A stretch of 53,142 nucleotides of DNA from Corynebacterium glyciniphilum AJ 3170 (GCF_007673095.1 NZ_VDYZ01000018.1:1-53142), one strand, 5' to 3'. Shown: positions 7,902 through 16,260, counted from the stretch's first letter. Program-made: numbers and translations. The notes: generated by a model not told the origin, from the sequence alone.

Positions 7902-8504
7902 TCAGCCGACGATCTCCATCGACCTGCTCAGCTCCTCGGACGCCGACAGTGCCTCCGCCAGCAAATCCCCGTCCCCGGCGACCGACGGGTTCAACCAGTC
8001 ATCGTGCAGCTCCCGTGGCAATACCAGCGGCATCCTCGGATGCACTGTCGCCGCCTGCTCCACGGCGTCACGGGTCACCAGGGCGTAGGTCAGCATCGGT
8101 TCATTGTCCCGGTGCGCCAGCGTCATGATCGACGCGATGCCGAACGCCTCCCCACCCGGCAGGGCGAACCGCTTGCCCTTCTCCACGTACCAGGTGGCCG
8201 GGGCCAGGGCGCGGTGCTGACGGAACGGCCCCTTCCACACCCTCGACGACAACAGCTTGTCGTCCCTCGCATTGAACGCGCTGAACTGCGCTGGTTCATT
8301 GCCGATGTGAATCCACCACCACGCCAGGTTCAACTCCCGGTGACCGTCCTCGTCCGAGGTGATCAGCGGGTTCAAGTTCAACGCCTTCTTGCCGGTGATC
8401 TTCGCGTTGCCGCCGCGCTCCTCAATCCAGCGTTCCAGGGCGTTCCTGGTCTCCCGCTCGTCGAGAGGTTCTAGACCGTACTGGCTGATACTGGTGAAGC
8501 GCAT
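7902..8504 (-). CDS. SRAP/YedK-like (SOS response-associated peptidase family) protein without Cys2
   Basis: This 200-aa protein shows the SRAP domain order: FNARDD, a LAPATWYVE segment (equivalent to the PADGFYEW motif), GIASIMT, then YALVTRDA and the conserved IHxRMP-like HPRMPLVLP. HMCES/YedK proteins covalently trap abasic sites in single-stranded DNA through Cys2. Here the protein starts MRFTSISQYG with no Cys, and an in-frame stop two codons upstream rules out an earlier start. It may bind DNA without crosslinking or use another residue. It begins 14 bp after the zinc-ribbon recombinase-like gene, so it is probably the fourth gene of that operon. Confidence 0.75.
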   Translation of the reverse strand: MRFTSISQYGLEPLDERETRNALERWIEERGGNAKITGKKALNLNPLITSDEDGHRELNLAWWWIHIGNEPAQFSAFNARDDKLLSSRVWKGPFRQHRALAPATWYVEKGKRFALPGGEAFGIASIMTLAHRDNEPMLTYALVTRDAVEQAATVHPRMPLVLPRELHDDWLNPSVAGDGDLLAEALSASEELSRSMEIVG

Positions 8505-8518
8505 TATTCAGCTGCGCA

Positions 8519-9985
8519 TTATTCCCTCAGGTTGGGTGGACCTTGACGCGACGCTGGGTAGCCTGCCCAAGTACCTCCAGCATTTCTACTGTGCTTGGTG
8601 GCTTGCTCCACGCTGATGCCTGTGACATCCGCGATGATCGATGCGGGAATGGTCTGGGCGAAGTGTTGCAGACGGGAGTCTTTCAGCAAGCGCACGTTGA
8701 AACCCGCCTCAGCGATGATGTCTCTAGTACGACCTGGTGATACATGCTGGTCAGGCATCACGCCCGGAAACAGCCAATCCTGCCCACCGGGTAGGGTCTG
8801 GTGACTCTGGTCGAGGTTATTAAGCTGTTCTCGGACGAGTCGTTCCAATGTGTCGGGTAGCCGTATCGGGGTCTGGGCGAAGGCGATGACCAGGTTCCCC
8901 GCACCGTTGTCCCGGACGCAACTACGGCGTAGAGCAGCGCTACGTTGGATCGGCTGAGCGTAGATCACGGCAAACAGGGCGACGAGTCGGGCGGGAAGTG
9001 GCATCGTGCTGGCGTTGAAAACCTCATCGACGATCGTGGTGAGGTCAGTATCACTCAACCGCGGCCTGGCGTGGTGTTGATCGACGACCACGGCTGTCAG
9101 CTTCGTGCACAACCCTGCAGTCGTCGCCCAGTTGAGAAAAACCCCAGTGGAATGTGTGGGGGGATGTTCGGCGACATACCGATCGATCGCGGACTGATGG
9201 GCCGTGGCCAAAGTGAAGCCGTATTGAGCCAGCCACTGCAACAGCCGTCGATGGTTACGTAACTCCGTCCGCCAGTTCTTGTACATCCCGATGGTCATCT
9301 CCTTGCCGGCAAGCCGTCGCCGAATCGTGGGCAGGATGTGCCAGCGATAGAAGCGTTTAAGGATCGCGGCGTGCTCAGCAGGTAGGTCAGCCAGGAAATG
9401 TGTGGCGTATACGTCCAGGTCGTTGCGGTAAACATCGATGCTCGGCAGCACTCCAGCGCTGATCAGAATGCGACGAAGGTAGCGTGTGCTCGCCGTTAGT
9501 GGAAGTTGATTAACACCACGGTGAGTGATCGGCATGATGCCCGTGGCCATACTCGGCAGAGTGGTCGCGGCTGGTTCACGGCGCAGCCAGGAGTTGATGT
9601 TCTTTGGTTTATAAGCCGTAAGCAGGTAGCTCTTCAACGGTAGAAGCACCGAACAGATGCTTCCGGTGCCGTCGTCGAGCATGTCGTCGAGACGCTCGTT
9701 TAGTCGGCAACGTTGGCAGTGTGTTCCGGTGAGGTCTTGTTGGGTTCCGCAACCTTTGCAGTCGAATCGGCCTGGTTGGCCGATGCAGACATCGCATATC
9801 CGTTGACCGCCATCGTTAAGGAATGCAAGTACTCGTACTGTGTGGCATTGCGGGCATGGAGCGGGGTGTCGCCGTAGCGTCGAATAGCACGCATTACAGA
9901 TCCTGCCTCCGAGTAGTCGATACCTGCTGATGACGTCGCGGTGGCAGTTGTCGCAGCAGGTTGTCGCAGACTCAGACGGGGCCAT
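8519..9985 (-). CDS. Zinc-ribbon, tyrosine-recombinase-like protein (catalytic residues not apparent)
   Basis: This 488-aa protein starts with four to five CxxC pairs in the first 95 residues (CDNC, CNAC, CPQC, CDVC, CKGC, CQRC), indicating stacked zinc ribbons. The rest resembles the core-binding and catalytic domains of actinobacterial XerD-like proteins found next to integrases. The C-terminal segment (SIIADVTGISVEQATKHSRNAGGTWAGY) lacks the canonical HxxR motif and clear Arg/Tyr active-site pattern. It may be an accessory DNA-binding partner of the upstream tyrosine recombinase. Its start overlaps the end of the XRE gene by 14 bp, so the genes are likely translationally coupled. Confidence 0.6.
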   Translation of the reverse strand: MAPSESATTCCDNCHRDVISRYRLLGGRICNACYSTLRRHPAPCPQCHTVRVLAFLNDGGQRICDVCIGQPGRFDCKGCGTQQDLTGTHCQRCRLNERLDDMLDDGTGSICSVLLPLKSYLLTAYKPKNINSWLRREPAATTLPSMATGIMPITHRGVNQLPLTASTRYLRRILISAGVLPSIDVYRNDLDVYATHFLADLPAEHAAILKRFYRWHILPTIRRRLAGKEMTIGMYKNWRTELRNHRRLLQWLAQYGFTLATAHQSAIDRYVAEHPPTHSTGVFLNWATTAGLCTKLTAVVVDQHHARPRLSDTDLTTIVDEVFNASTMPLPARLVALFAVIYAQPIQRSAALRRSCVRDNGAGNLVIAFAQTPIRLPDTLERLVREQLNNLDQSHQTLPGGQDWLFPGVMPDQHVSPGRTRDIIAEAGFNVRLLKDSRLQHFAQTIPASIIADVTGISVEQATKHSRNAGGTWAGYPASRQGPPNLRE

Positions 9986-10319
9986 CGGTGGGTCGGTGTA
10001 TCCGGGCTTTCACTGGTCGCAGTTCGGGCAGGTCCCGTTCGACAGTGTCGCCAACAACACGAGGAGCCGGCGCTGCAGCCACCTCGACAGGTTCGATCAG
10101 GTCATTGGGGCTGCAGGAAAACACCTGACACAGCGCTGCAAGAACCGTCATGTTGAGACGCTCAGGTGGCTTGGTGACCAACCGGAAGACCTGCTCACGG
10201 GAGAGGTTGACGCCGTGGCGACGAAGAGGCTCGCGCAGCTCAGTGGTCTGGAACATCCCGGCCGAGGCCATGACATCCCGCAGTTTCCATCGGATGGCGG
10301 GCGTCGGTGTGTCATTCAT
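9972..10319 (-). CDS. XRE-family helix-turn-helix protein
   Basis: This 115-aa protein has a Cro/C1-type helix-turn-helix covering about residues 10-70: LRDVMASAGM, ELREPLRRHGVNLSREQVFRLVT, LNMTVLAALCQVFSCSPNDLIEPVEV. The C-terminal tail is basic and proline-rich. It overlaps the tyrosine recombinase stop codon by ATGA and the zinc-ribbon gene by 14 bp. It may act as a directionality or regulatory factor for the recombinase complex, comparable in position to small third proteins of multi-recombinase elements. Confidence 0.8.
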   Translation of the reverse strand: MNDTPTPAIRWKLRDVMASAGMFQTTELREPLRRHGVNLSREQVFRLVTKPPERLNMTVLAALCQVFSCSPNDLIEPVEVAAAPAPRVVGDTVERDLPELRPVKARIHRPTDGPV

Positions 10320-11431
10320 GTGGGCTCTCCGTAGATCTTGCTCAGCGCCTGGGCGATGACCCGGTTTTTGAAGTCGTCTCCGACAGAGGTGTAGATGGCC
10401 GTGGTGGCGGCGTAGGCGTGTCCGACCTGTTCCTGAACGAAGCGCTCAGCATAACCCCATTCAATCAGGCTGGTGACGTAACTGTGGCGCAACGCATGCA
10501 AGCTCAACTCCGGTGGCAGGCCAGTCTCGTCGCGAATCTCAGCGAACCGGACATCGAGATAGCGCAGCGACACCCGCGTTTGACGTTCGGTCGGCCACAA
10601 CACCGTGCTCTCGGTGGCCCCATAATGCTGACGATCCTCGGTAATCCACTGGTGCAGCCCTTCCACCGCCCATCCCAGCTCAGGCACGGCGAGCACGGTA
10701 CGCCGCTTCGGCCCAGAGCCCTTGGTGGATTTTCCCCAACGCACGTAGATCGCCCCGCAGTTACCGAAGACCGGGGCAGCAGGATTGGACCGAACATCAG
10801 CGATATCCAGACCGGCGACCTCTGCCCGACGCAACCCGAAGGCGTAGGTGGTCTTGAAGATCTGTGCGTCGCGAAGTGCGCTGAGTGCTCCTTTGCGCCC
10901 GGCTCTCTGAATACGGCTGACACGCTCATCAGCAGCATCGAAGAAGCGTTCAAGCTCATCATAGGTCAGTGCCCGACGTTGAGGCCTGCCCTCGTACTCG
11001 GTGAGATGGGTAAGGGTGTTCCAGTCGTGGCAGATCTGCATCGGCGTGTCCCCGAAGCGATCCCGGCACACCGCGACCCACCCGTAGCGAGAGTCAGTGA
11101 TGAACGCGCAGAACTGCCATACGGTGCGCTGGTAGGTACGCAGCGTGGTTTTTGCCAACGGGCGGGCCCCTGAGGCGAGCTCGACGCTGAACGCTTCCAG
11201 ATCACCGGGACGCCACTGCCAGGGGTAGGTATCGGTGAATCTTTGGAAGCGCACGATCAGTTGGCGACGGACGTTGACCGTCTGCCGTTTCAACCCGCGG
11301 CTGAACTGCTGATCCCCCCAGCCGTCCAGCATCGCGTCAAAGACGAACTGGGCCTGGTTCAGCGGGACCACGTTGGCAATGAGTTGCACCGGCAGGGTCG
11401 GTGACAGCATAGTTTCGTCCACACCCCACAT
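10316..11431 (-). CDS. Tyrosine-type site-specific recombinase/integrase
   Basis: This 371-aa integrase has a SAM-like core-binding domain (about 60-170) and a catalytic domain with the expected residues: Arg in AFGLRRAEVAGLD, Lys in GKSTKGS, HALRHSY (HxxR), VGH, and the nucleophile Tyr in AIYTSV. It appears intact. It is the first gene of a four-gene overlapping operon with an XRE protein, a zinc-ribbon recombinase-like protein and a SRAP-like protein. Organisation with several recombinase-like proteins and a small partner recalls Tn554-type and GInt-type elements. No ribosome binding site is evident at the ATG. A 7-bp direct repeat with 20-bp periodicity begins at its start codon. Confidence 0.9.
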   Translation of the reverse strand: MWGVDETMLSPTLPVQLIANVVPLNQAQFVFDAMLDGWGDQQFSRGLKRQTVNVRRQLIVRFQRFTDTYPWQWRPGDLEAFSVELASGARPLAKTTLRTYQRTVWQFCAFITDSRYGWVAVCRDRFGDTPMQICHDWNTLTHLTEYEGRPQRRALTYDELERFFDAADERVSRIQRAGRKGALSALRDAQIFKTTYAFGLRRAEVAGLDIADVRSNPAAPVFGNCGAIYVRWGKSTKGSGPKRRTVLAVPELGWAVEGLHQWITEDRQHYGATESTVLWPTERQTRVSLRYLDVRFAEIRDETGLPPELSLHALRHSYVTSLIEWGYAERFVQEQVGHAYAATTAIYTSVGDDFKNRVIAQALSKIYGEPT

Positions 11432-11457
11432 GTTGCATTAGATACATCATTGTTGCA
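11431..11457. repeat. TGTTGCA direct repeat upstream of integrase
   Basis: TGTTGCA occurs at 11431-11437 and 11451-11457, exactly 20 bp apart, in an AT-rich stretch directly upstream of the integrase start. It could be an arm-type binding site, an attachment end or the promoter operator. No second copy at the other side of the recombinase operon was found by eye. Confidence 0.3.
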
Positions 11458-11541
11458 ACTGCATCCGCTCGATATATTTCGTCAGATCAATGCTCCCTTC
11501 GGTGTGTCGCTCCGGCTCCCACCCTGGCATAGGGAAACCGG

Positions 11542-11952
11542 TCACAGGTCGTCGATCAGGGACGCCACCCGGGCGGCGATGTCGTCCCGGATCAGCCGCA
11601 TACGCTCCGCACCGTCGATCCCCCGGTCGGACGGTTCATCGGTGAGCCAGCGTTCCAGCGTCCCGACGGCATCGGCGGGGAGCTCCAGCTGAGCCTGGGA
11701 GCCGACAACGATGACCCGGTCCGCCCGCAGCAGTAGCGCCGGATCAACCCCCTTGGGGTGATCAGTGCTCATGTCAGCCCCGACCTCCGCGACCGCCACC
11801 TCCGACTGCTCGTTGATCCGGGCGCCGGGGTGGGTGCCTGCGGAGTGCACCTCGACAGCCTCCCCGGCGTAGTGTCGGGCCAGGGCCGCGGCCATCTGGG
11901 ATTTACCGGCGTTGCTGACGCAGACGAACAGGACGCAGGGGCGGGTGGTCAT
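11542..11952 (-). CDS. arsC: Arsenate-mycothiol transferase / LMW-phosphatase-type arsenate reductase ArsC
   Basis: This 136-aa protein has the low-molecular-weight phosphatase fold of corynebacterial ArsC1/ArsC2. These proteins conjugate arsenate with mycothiol so that mycoredoxin can release arsenite. The P-loop reads CVSNAGKS, with Lys where classical CX5R phosphatases have Arg; this occurs in related corynebacterial enzymes. The catalytic Asp is likely in the LTDEPSD segment near the C-terminus. It overlaps the acr3 stop codon by ATGA and is cotranscribed with it, so arsenate reduction is coupled to arsenite export. Confidence 0.9.
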   Translation of the reverse strand: MTTRPCVLFVCVSNAGKSQMAAALARHYAGEAVEVHSAGTHPGARINEQSEVAVAEVGADMSTDHPKGVDPALLLRADRVIVVGSQAQLELPADAVGTLERWLTDEPSDRGIDGAERMRLIRDDIAARVASLIDDL

Positions 11953-13082
11953 GAGAAGGTGTTCTCCTTTGTCGATTGTGTCGGCGAGGGCGTCTTGGTG
12001 GCGGCCCGGGGCACGGTCGGATCTCCAGCGAACAGGACCGGGCCCAGGCGCAGCATCACGTACACCAGTCCGACCAGCACCGGAACCTCGATCAACGGCC
12101 CGATCGTCCCTGCCAGCGCCTGGCCGGAGGCAGCACCGAACGTCCCGATCGCCACGGCGATCGCCAGCTCGAAGTTGTTGCCCGCCGCGGTGAACGCCAC
12201 CGACGCCGACCGGGCGTAGTCGAGCCCCGACACCTTCGCCGTCACCAGTGCGAGAGCAAACATGCCCAGGAAGTAGATCACCAGCGGCACCGCGAGCCGT
12301 GCCACCGCCCACGGGTTCGCCGCGATCTGGTCGCCCTGCAGCGAGAACAACAGCACGATGGTGTACAGCAGCCCGATCAGCGCCAACGGCGAGATTCTCG
12401 GCAGATAGGTGTTCTCGTACCAGTCGCGGCCTTTGATCTTCTCGCCCAGTACCCGGGATCCGACCCCGGCGAGCAGGGGTATACCCAAGAACACCAGCAC
12501 CGAGGTGACGATCGTCCAGAACGAGAACTCCGCCGAGCTCGTCTCCAATCCCAGCCAGGACGGCAGAACCTGCAGATAGAACCAGCCCAGCACGGCGAAC
12601 ATGAGCACCTGGAACACCGAGTTGATCGCCACCAGGACAGCGGTCGCCTCCCGGTCCCCGCACGAGAGGTCCGACCAGACCAGCACCATCGCGATACAAC
12701 GGGCCAGCCCGACGATGATCAACCCGGTACGCAGTTCGGGCTGGTCCGGCAGGAATATCCAGGCCAGGGCGAACATGAACAGCGGGCCGACGATCCAGTT
12801 CAGGATCAGTGAGACCCCCATCAACCGGGTGTCGCCGGCGATCTTGCCGGCCTTGTCGTAACGGACCTTGGCTAGCGGCGGGTACATCATCACCAGCAGA
12901 CCGACGGCGATGGGGATCGAGATCCCACCGACCTCCATCGACCCCAGGGCATCGCCGATGCCGGGGACCGTGTGGCTGATGAGCAGGCCGGTGGCCATGG
13001 CCAGGACGATCCAGACCGGCAGGAACCGGTCCAGGAACGACATCCGGACAGGCTCGACAGCAGGGGCCGAAGGTGGGGTCAT
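11949..13082 (-). CDS. arsB: ACR3 family arsenite efflux permease
   Basis: This 377-aa membrane protein matches the ACR3 (Arr/BASS superfamily) arsenite exporters with ten predicted transmembrane segments. The conserved metalloid Cys is in [19 protein letters not shown], and [14 protein letters not shown] is a signature segment. It exports As(III) using the proton motive force. The ATG at 13082 was chosen because it gives the usual short cytoplasmic leader before [10 protein letters not shown]. It diverges from arsR1 with a perfect ArsR-type dyad between them and is followed by arsC with a 4-bp overlap. Confidence 0.95.
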   Translation of the reverse strand: MTPPSAPAVEPVRMSFLDRFLPVWIVLAMATGLLISHTVPGIGDALGSMEVGGISIPIAVGLLVMMYPPLAKVRYDKAGKIAGDTRLMGVSLILNWIVGPLFMFALAWIFLPDQPELRTGLIIVGLARCIAMVLVWSDLSCGDREATAVLVAINSVFQVLMFAVLGWFYLQVLPSWLGLETSSAEFSFWTIVTSVLVFLGIPLLAGVGSRVLGEKIKGRDWYENTYLPRISPLALIGLLYTIVLLFSLQGDQIAANPWAVARLAVPLVIYFLGMFALALVTAKVSGLDYARSASVAFTAAGNNFELAIAVAIGTFGAASGQALAGTIGPLIEVPVLVGLVYVMLRLGPVLFAGDPTVPRAATKTPSPTQSTKENTFS

Positions 13083-13100
13083 GAGGGTCCATCCTGATTC

Positions 13101-13120
13101 ATATTGACTGCGGTCAATAT
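13101..13120. promoter_or_regulatory. ArsR1 operator
   Basis: ATATTGAC-TGCG-GTCAATAT is a perfect 8-bp inverted repeat between acr3 and arsR1. A related TTGTCAATGTA half site lies near 13146. ArsR repressors bind dyads of this type and release when As(III) binds. Confidence 0.7.
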
Positions 13121-13167
13121 CAAAACATAGGTCCGATATCGACACTTGTCAATGTATGATGGTGGAC

Positions 13168-13524
13168 ATGAACACCGCCCCTAGCCTGCCCGACACCACC
13201 GTCCTGGACGTCCGGCAGTGCTGTTCACTGGGTGCCGACCCACTGACCCATGATGAGTCGGCGCACTACGCCGGGCTGTTCAAGGTCCTGGCGGAACCGG
13301 TGCGGCTGCGCATCCTGTCACAGCTGGCCGCCACCGGGTGTGGACCGGTCAGCGTCGGTGAACTCACGGAGATGATGGGCCTGACCCAGCCGACGATCTC
13401 ACATCACCTGAAGATGATGACCGAGGCAGGCCTGCTGGAGCGCCGCCGGGACGGACGCAGCGTGATCCACCAGGTCCGACCCGAGGTCTTCACACAGCTG
13501 CGCACAGTGCTGCAGATCGGCTGA
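13168..13524 (+). CDS. arsR: ArsR family As(III)-responsive repressor
   Basis: This 118-aa winged-helix repressor has LAEPVRLRIL, then VGELTEMMGLTQPTISHHLKMM as the DNA-reading helices. Its three cysteines (18, 19 and 58 from this start: QCCSLG and TGCGP) have the spacing of the three-Cys As(III) site of the C. glutamicum ArsR, offset by three residues, rather than the usual CVC in the recognition helix. ATG at 13168 follows a TATGAT -10 element by eight bases, suggesting a leaderless message; an ATG four codons earlier is the alternative. It diverges from acr3-arsC and is followed by arsO. Confidence 0.93.
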   Translation: MNTAPSLPDTTVLDVRQCCSLGADPLTHDESAHYAGLFKVLAEPVRLRILSQLAATGCGPVSVGELTEMMGLTQPTISHHLKMMTEAGLLERRRDGRSVIHQVRPEVFTQLRTVLQIG

Positions 13525-13578
13525 CCGGATCCCCCGGTGGAGCAGCCGTGCCCGCGACAGAACGATGATAGAGACAGC

Positions 13579-14652
13579 ATGGACAGCGAAGCCAGTACGG
13601 AGTCGACCCCAGCGCAGGCACACATCGAGCAGGACCACTACGAGGCGGTCGTCATCGGCGGCGGCCAGGCCGGTCTGGCGACCGCATTCTACCTGTTGCG
13701 GGCCGGAGTGGACACCCTGGTCCTCGACGATCAACCGGCAGCCGGCGGGGCATGGCGGCACGTGTGGCCGTCCCTGCACCTGTTCTCCACTGCCGGGTTC
13801 TCCAACCTGCCGGGCATGCCGATGCCGGCCTACCGGGGCTTCCCGCCGGCCACGCACGTCGTGGACTATTTCACCGCCTATGAACGCCGCTACCGGGCCC
13901 CGGTCGAACGGCCGGTACGGGTCGCCCGCGTCGGGCACCGCGACGGAATCTTCCGCATCGACGCCGAGTCACTGTCCCGGCCCGGGGCAGGCACGCGGTC
14001 CTGGACGGCGACGACCGTCATCGCGGCAACCGGCACCTGGTCAGCCCCGTTCGTCCCCTCCTATCCGGGCACCTTCACCGGCACACAGTGGCATTCGGCG
14101 AACTACCCCGGCCCCGAGCCATTCCGGGGCAGCACGGTCGCGGTGGTGGGTGCGGCGAACTCCGGGGCGCAGATCGCCGCGGAGCTGACCGAGGACCCGG
14201 ACGTCGGCGACGTGCACTGGTACACCACCCATCCGCCGCGCTGGATGCCTGACGACGTCGACGGGCGGGTGTTGTTCCGCCGCAACCGCGAACGCGCTGC
14301 CGCCATTAACCGCGGTGATCCCGATCCGGGTGCCGACTCCGACCTGGGCGACATCGTCGTCCTGCCGCAGGTGCGCACCGCCCGGGACGCCGGAGGCCTT
14401 CAGGCCACCCCCATGTTCTCCTCCCTGGATGAGGTGGACGCCGATCAACTGATCTGGTGCACCGGATTCCGCCCGGCACTGGGACCGGTACGACATCTCG
14501 TCACCGACGGCGCACCACAGGTCCCCGGACTGCTGCTGGTGGGCTACGGCGACTGGACCGGTCCCGGTTCAGCGACGATCACCGGCGTCGGCCCGTTCGC
14601 CAAGGCTGCCGCCCGGCAGGCTGCGGAGCGGGTCGGCAAGAGCGTGAAGTAG
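13579..14652 (+). CDS. arsO: ArsO-like flavin-dependent monooxygenase
   Basis: This 357-aa protein has an FAD-binding GxGxxG motif near residues 23-28 (VIGGGQAGLATAFYL) and a second Rossmann motif for NADPH (VVGAANSGAQIAAEL) near residue 195. There is also an ATGTWSAP segment of the type-B FMO group and a C-terminal FAD loop ending GVGPFAKAA. Proteins of this kind, called ArsO, recur in actinobacterial ars operons; the reaction is not settled. It follows arsR1 by 54 bp on the same strand and is probably under ArsR1 control. Confidence 0.8.
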   Translation: MDSEASTESTPAQAHIEQDHYEAVVIGGGQAGLATAFYLLRAGVDTLVLDDQPAAGGAWRHVWPSLHLFSTAGFSNLPGMPMPAYRGFPPATHVVDYFTAYERRYRAPVERPVRVARVGHRDGIFRIDAESLSRPGAGTRSWTATTVIAATGTWSAPFVPSYPGTFTGTQWHSANYPGPEPFRGSTVAVVGAANSGAQIAAELTEDPDVGDVHWYTTHPPRWMPDDVDGRVLFRRNRERAAAINRGDPDPGADSDLGDIVVLPQVRTARDAGGLQATPMFSSLDEVDADQLIWCTGFRPALGPVRHLVTDGAPQVPGLLLVGYGDWTGPGSATITGVGPFAKAAARQAAERVGKSVK

Positions 14653-14678
14653 CTCGACGATCCTCCTTCCCACCAGCT

Positions 14679-14702
14679 ATAACAAATGCATGCTTGTGTT
14701 AT
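14679..14702. promoter_or_regulatory. ArsR2 operator dyad
   Basis: The arms ATAACAAATGCA and TGCTTGTGTTAT are inverted and match at 10 of 12 positions, centred on GCATGC. The site is directly upstream of the second ArsR gene and resembles operators of metal-sensing ArsR/SmtB proteins, so it likely autoregulates the arsR2-arsP unit. Confidence 0.6.
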
Positions 14703-14730
14703 AAGTGAGCGTTTGTGTATGTTGGGCGGC

Positions 14731-15141
14731 ATGGCACCGAACATTGCGTTACCCAATCCCGTCAGTGACCTGTCACCGAGAGAGCAGGCCGAGTTTCTGG
14801 CCCCGACGTTGGCGGCGTTGGCAGATGTCAACCGCTTGACCATCGCCCTGGCGTTGTCCGAGAAGTCGATGACCAACCGACAGCTGCACGAGGCCACCGG
14901 CTTGAGCCCGGCCCTGGTCAGTCATCACCTGGTCGCGCTGCGCCGGGCCGGTGTCGTCGACACCGTGGCGAAAGGTCGGGCGAGTGTGAACAGTATCTGC
15001 TGTGAACAGCTCGCCGATCCGGTGCGCTGGCTGGCCCACCTGGCCACACTGACCCCGGCAGGCCAGAAAGCCTGCTGCAGAAACGACAGCGCCACACCTG
15101 CCGACCATGACCATGACGACCGGGTCGAACAGGGGCAGTGA
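14731..15141 (+). CDS. ArsR/SmtB family metalloregulator (second)
   Basis: This 136-aa protein has an ArsR-type winged helix: ADVNRLTIALAL, then NRQLHEATGLSPALVSHHLVALRRAGVV. Cysteine pairs occur in SICCEQL near residue 88 and KACCRND near residue 115, followed by a His/Asp-rich tail. This pattern differs from ArsR1 and may bind As(III), methylarsenite or a divalent metal. It is immediately upstream of arsP, whose likely substrates are trivalent organoarsenicals, so an organoarsenical-responsive role is plausible. The start at MAPN was chosen; an ATG twelve bases earlier is possible. Confidence 0.88.
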   Translation: MAPNIALPNPVSDLSPREQAEFLAPTLAALADVNRLTIALALSEKSMTNRQLHEATGLSPALVSHHLVALRRAGVVDTVAKGRASVNSICCEQLADPVRWLAHLATLTPAGQKACCRNDSATPADHDHDDRVEQGQ

Positions 15142-15151
15142 GCACGACACC

Positions 15152-16030
15152 ATGCTGATAGACACACTGCAGACCTTCGCCCTGCTGCTAGGCGAGCTGC
15201 TGGCGTTGTTCATCATCGTCTCGGCCGCCGTGGCCCTGATCAACCGACGCTTCGGCCCAGAGAAGATGCGCGACTGGATGGCCAGCGGTATTGTCCCCGG
15301 ACCGGTCAAGGGCCTGATGTTGGGTGCGGTGACACCGTTTTGCTCCTGCTCGACCCTGCCCATGCTCGTCGGGATGCTCAACGCCGGGGTCGGTTTCCAG
15401 ACCGCGATGACGTACCTGATTTCCTCGCCGCTGCTCAACCCGATCATCGTCGGTGGGATCGGGATCATCTTCGGCTGGAAGATCGCGATCATCTACACGG
15501 TGTTCACTCTGGCGGTGTCCCTGATCGCGCCGATGATCTGGACGATGCTGGGCATGCAGTCCGCGGTGAAACGCGTCCGCGTGCACGGCGAGACCACCCC
15601 GGAGCCATGGAAAGGCCTTGTCGGTGAACTGCCCGGAGCACTACGACAAGCCTGGGCTGATCTACGCCCGTTGCTGATCCCCATGCTGTTGGGCCTGGCC
15701 GTGGGTGCCGCGATCTACGGGTTCGTACCCGAAGACCAGCTCACCGGCTTCGCCGGAGCGAACATCTGGTGGGCGGTGCCCCTGGCAGCGGTCATCGGCA
15801 TCCCGATGTACATCCGGTTGGAGACGATGCTGCCGGTCGGCCTGGCACTGCAATCCGCCGGTGTCGCGATCGGCCCGATCTTCGCCCTGATGATCGGCGG
15901 GGCCGGGGCCTCCCCGCCAGAGGTGTCGATGCTGGCAGCGGTGTTCAAACCCCGCCTGTTAATCACCTTCGTGGCCGCCATCCTCACCGTGGCGATCATC
16001 GGCGGCTACCTGATCTCCCTGACCAGATAG
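15152..16030 (+). CDS. arsP: ArsP/DUF318 family permease
   Basis: This 292-aa protein has about eight transmembrane segments and the DUF318 signature TPFCSCSTLPM with its conserved cysteines, followed by FQTAMTYLISSPLLNP. ArsP exports trivalent organoarsenicals such as methylarsenite or roxarsone-III. The start at MLIDT puts the first membrane helix at the N-terminus; ATG codons at 15107 and 15113 in the same frame would overlap arsR2, and no good ribosome binding site separates the options. It is followed 65 bp later by a small Cys-Cys peptide gene. Confidence 0.85.
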   Translation: MLIDTLQTFALLLGELLALFIIVSAAVALINRRFGPEKMRDWMASGIVPGPVKGLMLGAVTPFCSCSTLPMLVGMLNAGVGFQTAMTYLISSPLLNPIIVGGIGIIFGWKIAIIYTVFTLAVSLIAPMIWTMLGMQSAVKRVRVHGETTPEPWKGLVGELPGALRQAWADLRPLLIPMLLGLAVGAAIYGFVPEDQLTGFAGANIWWAVPLAAVIGIPMYIRLETMLPVGLALQSAGVAIGPIFALMIGGAGASPPEVSMLAAVFKPRLLITFVAAILTVAIIGGYLISLTR

Positions 16031-16095
16031 AACCGCCTGGAGAGCACGCCCAGGTACCCCTCAACCAATCAATCACGAAAATGAAGGAACTCATC

Positions 16096-16260
16096 ATGGC
16101 TTTCAAGGACCTGTTCACCAAGAAGAACACCGCCAACAATCCCGCCAGCTCGTGCTGCCACGTCGAGATCGTCCCCGATGTTCAGTCCGAACAGGCGGAG
16201 ACTGTTCGCGACATCACCGCCGAGGCTAGGAAGGCTGACAATACTAAAACCACTGAATAA
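16096..16260 (+). CDS. Small Cys-Cys peptide downstream of arsP
   Basis: This 54-aa protein starts at ATG with AAGGA eight bases upstream. It has a basic N-terminus (AFKDLFTKKN), then SSCCHVEIVPD with a vicinal Cys pair, and an acidic C-terminal half. Vicinal thiols are good As(III) ligands. Its place right after arsP suggests a metallochaperone or permease-associated peptide. Function is inferred from context only. Confidence 0.7.
   Translation: MAFKDLFTKKNTANNPASSCCHVEIVPDVQSEQAETVRDITAEARKADNTKTTE

Noticed and set aside
11953..13092. Long frame on the minus strand joined to ArsC (516 aa)
   Set aside because: It is the alternate frame of acr3 (Arg/Gly/Asp-rich shadow). ArsC starts at 11952 with ATGA overlap of the acr3 stop codon.
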